Positions 60,201 through 64,000 of a stretch of DNA of 64,000 nucleotides are shown piece after piece. Position 1 is the first letter of the stretch. Each line of letters starts with the position of its first letter. The notes beneath the pieces were generated by a model. The model worked only from the letters and a program-made list of their open reading frames with translations. It had not been told where the DNA came from and searched no databases. Source of the stretch: Verrucomicrobiota bacterium (GTDB lineage: Bacteria; Verrucomicrobiota; Kiritimatiellia; CAIVKH01); the NCBI GenBank assembly GCA_024233345.1, contig JACKPT010000008.1, positions 62,001 to 126,000 of the forward strand, given 5' to 3'. The position numbers and the translations under genes were made by a program.

Positions 60201-61508
60201 TCACAGAGAGGGAAGAAACCACAGGCAGACGGCAGCGATCGCGGTGGGAATCAATGCGCGCAGCAGCAGTTGGCCCGGGTTGATCACCCCATCCTTGAAG
60301 GCGCCTTTGAGAATCGCAAACCCTGCCGGATTAGGTGCGTTGGCAATCACCGTCAGCCCGCCCCCGGTTACCGCGCCCGCCACCAGCGCATACTTGAGGT
60401 CCATGGTGATATTTTCCACCTGGGCGCCCAGATAGGTGAGGGCGGCATTGTCGGTAATCGCGGTCAGCAGGGTCGTCGCAATGAATAACAATTCATCCGC
60501 AAACCCCTCCAAAATCGGCTCGATCCACCACGCCTGCATTTTTCCCAGGACAACGAGGCCACCGAGGAACAGGGCCACCAGCAGGCTTTTATCATACCGT
60601 AATGAGGTCTGATAGTAGTGGGTGACCATGGTCAACCCCATGAACAACAGGAAAATGCCAATAAATACCGCCATGTGGTGCGCCATGAAAACCGAGGCAG
60701 AGAGGAACAGAAAGTGAGCGATGATCAACCAGGCAGGGGGATGTGGTTGCTGGTCCTCGGCCTGATGGAGCGCCTCCACGGTCAGGCCGCGCAACTCCAC
60801 GCGCAGCATCCAGGTTGAATAGCTGGCAATCAACAGGGTGGCGATGGCCGATTTGTAACCAAAATGGCGGATCATGAAGTCCAGGTCCCAGCCCCAGGTG
60901 TCCGCAACCATCAGTACCGGGGGGGCAGCAAAGTGGGTCAGCGTTCCCCCAATCGATACATTGACCAGCAGGGCGGCCAACGCGATGTAGTTGAAACGAC
61001 ACGACAGATCCCGGCCATAAAAGTTTTTAAACAGGATCATGGCCGCGACGGTCATGGCCGCCGGCTCGGTGATGAAGCTCCCCAGCAGCGGCCCCACGGA
61101 CAGGGTAACCCAGAAATAACTCACCGCCGGATGCAGTGGCAGCCAGCTCGCGATTCTCCGAATGAATTTATCCGCCGCATACAACACCGGACGGGTCGCC
61201 GCCATGGTCATGACAATAAAGACGAACGCCGGCTCGGTAAAATCCAGGGACTCCACATAGTGGACAGCCGGGTCGAGTCCGGAAAGAAAACACATCCCGA
61301 ACAGAAAAACCGCCGCCCACAAACCGAAGACAACCTCCACTTCTCCCAACAGGTGAAACAAGCGTTCCGGCGGCGAATTCAGGGGGTATCGATGGGCGAG
61401 GTGCCCGATTTTGGCGGAGACAAAGGTGTGAACAATGGCCACCGCAAAGATCAGGGTGGCAAAGTGCTGCACCGTGGTGGATGGTTCTACAAGTTCAGCT
61501 GTGATCAT
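60201..61508 (-). CDS. putative Na+/H+ antiporter (DUF1504/Na_H_antiport_3-type)
   Basis: This 435-residue integral membrane protein has about eleven hydrophobic segments, for example FATLIFAVAIVHTFVSAKIG and LLVALFLGGLVVLGKM. Family-like blocks are GPLLGSFITEPAAMTVAAMI, VNVSIGGTLTHFAAPPVLMV, TTLLTAITDNAALTYLGAQV and GGLTVIANAPNPAG. The paired half-helix style with Asn/Asp/Thr motifs is that of the ion-transporter superfamily that includes NhaD and ArsB. Proton/sodium exchange is the family annotation rather than demonstrated. It converges with the heme operon and diverges from srkA. Confidence 0.8.
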   Translation of the reverse strand: MITAELVEPSTTVQHFATLIFAVAIVHTFVSAKIGHLAHRYPLNSPPERLFHLLGEVEVVFGLWAAVFLFGMCFLSGLDPAVHYVESLDFTEPAFVFIVMTMAATRPVLYAADKFIRRIASWLPLHPAVSYFWVTLSVGPLLGSFITEPAAMTVAAMILFKNFYGRDLSCRFNYIALAALLVNVSIGGTLTHFAAPPVLMVADTWGWDLDFMIRHFGYKSAIATLLIASYSTWMLRVELRGLTVEALHQAEDQQPHPPAWLIIAHFLFLSASVFMAHHMAVFIGIFLLFMGLTMVTHYYQTSLRYDKSLLVALFLGGLVVLGKMQAWWIEPILEGFADELLFIATTLLTAITDNAALTYLGAQVENITMDLKYALVAGAVTGGGLTVIANAPNPAGFAILKGAFKDGVINPGQLLLRALIPTAIAAVCLWFLPSL

Positions 61509-61631
61509 AGGTACTACCGTTGTTGTTGAATCCCATGGTTATGCGAACAGCTTCAGACGGGCCGCCTCCCGGCACAAGGTAAAAGACCGGCGGCACTGAG
61601 GCAATGAGAAAGGCGCCCACGATCTTCCCCA

Positions 61632-61678
61632 TTCCAATCCTTGGAAGAATGCGGCATGCTCTCTTCCAATGATTGGAA
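61632..61678. promoter_or_regulatory. pair of TTCCAA-N3-TTGGAA palindromes over the srkA start
   Basis: The first palindrome is TTCCAA-TCC-TTGGAA (61632-61646) and the second TTCCAA-TGA-TTGGAA (61664-61678). Their centres, 61639 and 61671, are 32 bases apart. The second contains the ATG (61669) proposed as the srkA start codon. The core is identical to that of the palindromes at 50703-50780. Confidence 0.7.
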
Positions 61679-62673
61679 ACCATGCCAACAATAGCCTTCC
61701 TGAATTTTCGCACCTCGAACCGGATGTGGTCCTGCAACTGGTCGAAGCCACTCTGGGGCGCAGGGCCAGCAATCTGTGCCGGCCGCTGACCAGCTACATC
61801 AACCGGGTGTACGACATTCAAATGGAAGCAGGCGACTGGGTGGTGGCCAAGTTTTATCGACCGGGCCGATGGAGCCGGACGGCCTTGCAGGATGAACTGG
61901 ATTTTGTCTGTGCCCTCGCGGCGGCGGACATCCCGGTAATCGCGCCCCTGCCCGGCACGGATGGCAACCTGCTGCATGAAAGGCACGGCCTGCACTTTTG
62001 TGTTATGCCGAAAAAAGGCGGGCGCCCTCTCGAAGAGCCGACCGATGAACAGTGGCGGGAGCTGGGGCGGTTGATCGGACGCATGCACCTGATCGGGGCA
62101 CAGCAAATGCCCCGCGACCGGGTCCGCCTCCATCCGCAGGATTCCACCCGCACCCACCGGGAGGAAATTCTTGCCCTCGACTTTCCGATGACCTCCCTGC
62201 GAAACCAGTTCGCGGAACTCACCGAGGAACTGATTGAGGAAATTTCCCCCCGGTTTGATGACATGCAACCCATTCGCATCCATGGTGACTGCCACCGGGC
62301 CAACATTCTCTGCCGCCCCGGAGAGCCCTTCATTCTGATCGATTTCGATGACATGGCGGTCGGACCTTCCGCCCAGGATCTATGGATGATGCTCCCGGAC
62401 CACCTGCGCCACTGCACCCGCGAATTTGATGCCCTGATCGAGGGCTATGAAACCTTCCGGGAATTTGACTGGGCCGAAAAAGCATTGATAGAGCCGCTCC
62501 GGGCCATGCGGTTTCTGCACTATACCGCCTGGTGTGCCCGGCAAGTGCGGGACGGGGGTTTTGCCCGGCTCTCTCCAGCTTTTGGCACCGCCGGCTTCTG
62601 GCGGCAGGAGATCGACGATCTGGAGCGGCAGCTTCAGGAAATCCGGGACGACCAACCGGGACTCGCGAGGTAA
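61669..62673 (+). CDS. srkA: SrkA/YihE-like stress-response Ser/Thr kinase
   Basis: This 334-residue aminoglycoside-phosphotransferase-fold kinase resembles SrkA. It shows LTSYINRVYDIQMEAGDWVV with Lys in AKFYRPGRWS, the acidic run RTALQDELDFVCALAAADIP, the catalytic IRIHGDCHRANILCRPGE and the metal Asp in ILIDFDDMAVGPSAQDLWMM. SrkA counters stress-induced programmed death in E. coli by an unclear route. ATG 61669 gives the family-like N-terminus (LEPDVVLQLVEATLG at about 16-30); it lies inside a palindrome and has no ribosome-binding site, so translation may be regulated. The cardiolipin synthase gene follows after 15 bases. Confidence 0.88.
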   Translation: MIGNHANNSLPEFSHLEPDVVLQLVEATLGRRASNLCRPLTSYINRVYDIQMEAGDWVVAKFYRPGRWSRTALQDELDFVCALAAADIPVIAPLPGTDGNLLHERHGLHFCVMPKKGGRPLEEPTDEQWRELGRLIGRMHLIGAQQMPRDRVRLHPQDSTRTHREEILALDFPMTSLRNQFAELTEELIEEISPRFDDMQPIRIHGDCHRANILCRPGEPFILIDFDDMAVGPSAQDLWMMLPDHLRHCTREFDALIEGYETFREFDWAEKALIEPLRAMRFLHYTAWCARQVRDGGFARLSPAFGTAGFWRQEIDDLERQLQEIRDDQPGLAR

Positions 62674-62688
62674 ACCGGGATATCGGCC

Positions 62689-64000
62689 ATGCATGCCATT
62701 CCACCATTGGGAATCCCGTTCTGGACCGTGCTCCATCTCGCGGGGTTCTCCTGGGTGGTTCTGCACTGCCTTCGCCATCGGCGTGAACCCATTTCCACCC
62801 TCCTCTGGATGGTTGCCGCCTGGTCCCTGCCGATTCTCGGCTTTCTTCTCTACCTGATGTTCGGGATCACCCGGGTCCGGCGAAAGACCTGGAAAAAGGA
62901 ATCGGCCAACCAACGGCTGCGGGCAGTGAGACAGGAGCAGGAATCGGAAACCCTTCCCCTTCACTACTGGCGCTCGCTCCGGGAAGCTGCGGTGAGCCGC
63001 CCCGAAGATCCGCAATCCCTCCGCATCGACACCGCGCTTGCCCAGACCAATCCCGATCACGTCCTCCTGCGAGGCAATCACATCCAGCTCCTCACCACCG
63101 GGGATGAAGCCTTTCCCGCCATGCTCGAGGCAATCCGGTCCGCAACCAACCACATTCATCTTCAATGTTTTATCATCGGGAATGATCCGGTAGGCCGGGC
63201 GTTCATGGATGCCCTCGCCGAGCGGGCCGAGGCCGGGGTGCAGGTCCGGGTTCTCTTTGATCGCTTTGGTTCCACCCAGGCAGTCCTCTCCGGACTGTTT
63301 CGTCGATACCGAAACATTCCCGGCCTTCACATCCAGGGCTGGAGCATGGCCCGGCTCCTGAAACGGCAGTTCCAAGTCAACCTGCGTAACCACCGGAAAA
63401 CCCTGGTCGTGGATGGAAAAACTGCCTTCATGGGCGGCATTAACCTCCAGGAAAAACACCGGACGCGCCCCTTTGCTCCGGCCATTCGCGACTACCATGT
63501 CCGTCTCCGCGGGCCGATCGTTCACGAACTGCAATACACCTTCCTCAGCGACTGGTACTACATCACCGAGGAGTCCCCGCGTGAACTCCTGAAGGCCGCC
63601 CACTTTCCCACGATCGAGTGGACCGGTCACGCCCTGATCCGGCTGGTCAATGGATCTCCGGCAACCGAGCTCGACGAAATTTGTGATGCCCTGTTTTCGA
63701 TGATCACCCTCGCCGAGAAGAGCATTCTCGCCAGCACCCCCTACTTCATTCCCTCCTCGGATATCATCCGCGCCCTCCGCATTGCCGCTCTACGCGGGGT
63801 GGATGTACGCATCATCGTCCCCCGCAACAGCAACCATTTCTATGCCGGACTGGCGGGGCGGGCGCTTTACGAGGAACTGCTCGATGCCGGGGTGCGGATC
63901 TATGAGCGCCATCCTCCCTTCCTTCATGGCAAGGCCATGCTGATCGATGACACGGTGGCCATGGTGGGCACCGCCAACCTCGACATCCGTAGCCTCCGTC
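62689..64000 (+). CDS. cls: cardiolipin synthase (phospholipase D family), 3' end beyond the window
   Basis: The frame is open from ATG 62689 to the window end, 437 codons, so the last part is missing. Two N-terminal membrane helices (FWTVLHLAGFSWVVLH and LLWMVAAWSLPILGFLLYLM) precede a PLDc_N-type linker and two HKD catalytic motifs: NHRKTLVVDGKTAFMGGIN and HGKAMLIDDTVAMVGTANLD. The enzyme joins two phosphatidylglycerols to cardiolipin in the inner membrane. It starts 15 bases after srkA and is probably cotranscribed. The short palindrome-like ATTCCACCATTGGGAAT just after the start is coding sequence. Confidence 0.93.
   Translation, partial: MHAIPPLGIPFWTVLHLAGFSWVVLHCLRHRREPISTLLWMVAAWSLPILGFLLYLMFGITRVRRKTWKKESANQRLRAVRQEQESETLPLHYWRSLREAAVSRPEDPQSLRIDTALAQTNPDHVLLRGNHIQLLTTGDEAFPAMLEAIRSATNHIHLQCFIIGNDPVGRAFMDALAERAEAGVQVRVLFDRFGSTQAVLSGLFRRYRNIPGLHIQGWSMARLLKRQFQVNLRNHRKTLVVDGKTAFMGGINLQEKHRTRPFAPAIRDYHVRLRGPIVHELQYTFLSDWYYITEESPRELLKAAHFPTIEWTGHALIRLVNGSPATELDEICDALFSMITLAEKSILASTPYFIPSSDIIRALRIAALRGVDVRIIVPRNSNHFYAGLAGRALYEELLDAGVRIYERHPPFLHGKAMLIDDTVAMVGTANLDIRSLR

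Noticed and set aside
62698..62714. Another member of the TTCCAA/TTGGAA palindrome family
   Set aside because: ATTCCACCATTGGGAAT lacks the exact half-sites, is not phased with the 61639/61671 pair and encodes the N-terminus of the cardiolipin synthase.

Overview
This 64 kb window is a GC-rich bacterial chromosome segment with no tRNA, rRNA or CRISPR locus. Several traits point to the PVC group, most likely Kiritimatiellota or Verrucomicrobiota: a prepilin-type protein with an H-X9-DG tail, very large exported VCBS/LamG proteins ending in an EF-hand-like DxDxDGLPDGWE segment, FHA/kinase-rich signalling, and a REP-associated (RAYT) transposase. The phylum call is inference; no marker gene settles it.

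Layout. 1-1.6 kb: an IS1634-family transposase, cut by the window edge, abuts the 3' remnant of an exported-protein gene. 1.6-5.1 kb: pirin, ilvC and an SGNH-hydrolase-like membrane protein. 5.1-6.7 kb: a RAYT transposase gene bracketed by copies of one repeat, followed by a precise 107-bp tandem array. 6.7-21.7 kb: mostly housekeeping and stress genes, namely an EEP hydrolase, a membrane-anchored Hsp20, a DUF3127 protein with an SSB-like tail, rsmI, a four-gene partner-switching module (STAS, GAF-SpoIIE phosphatase, STAS, RsbW-like kinase), grpE-dnaJ-rsmE-CBS pyrophosphatase, DUF1015, trmJ and a hybrid histidine kinase.

21.7-39.2 kb is the main accessory region. Two divergent operons build a Tad/Flp-type pilus and connect it to Ser/Thr phosphorylation. 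The rightward operon encodes Flp pilin, CpaB, an FHA-fused CpaF ATPase, TadB, TadC and two membrane FHA proteins. The leftward operon encodes a second CpaF-like ATPase, a PP2C phosphatase, a 1259-residue FHA plus double-kinase plus formylglycine-generating-enzyme-like protein, and a large lipoprotein. No secretin, prepilin peptidase or TadE/F gene lies in the window. An 1844-residue exported VCBS/PKD/LamG protein follows.

44.9-50.6 kb: tcdA, an exported esterase, a dciA-like gene and the proA-sufE-tatD-LOG operon. 50.6-51.3 kb: a gene-free stretch with three palindromes at exact 31-bp spacing, a hexanucleotide array, tandem duplications and a stray REP unit. 51.3-53.4 kb: a ClC channel with CBS and RCK-C domains.

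53.9-60.2 kb is a compact heme-uptake operon (hmuTUVS). It runs, by overlapping stop and start codons, into a novel exported protein and an H-X9-DG pseudopilin, which suggests that the last two are part of the heme system. The window ends with a Na+/H+ antiporter, an SrkA-like kinase whose start codon lies inside a second palindrome cluster, and the beginning of a cardiolipin synthase gene.
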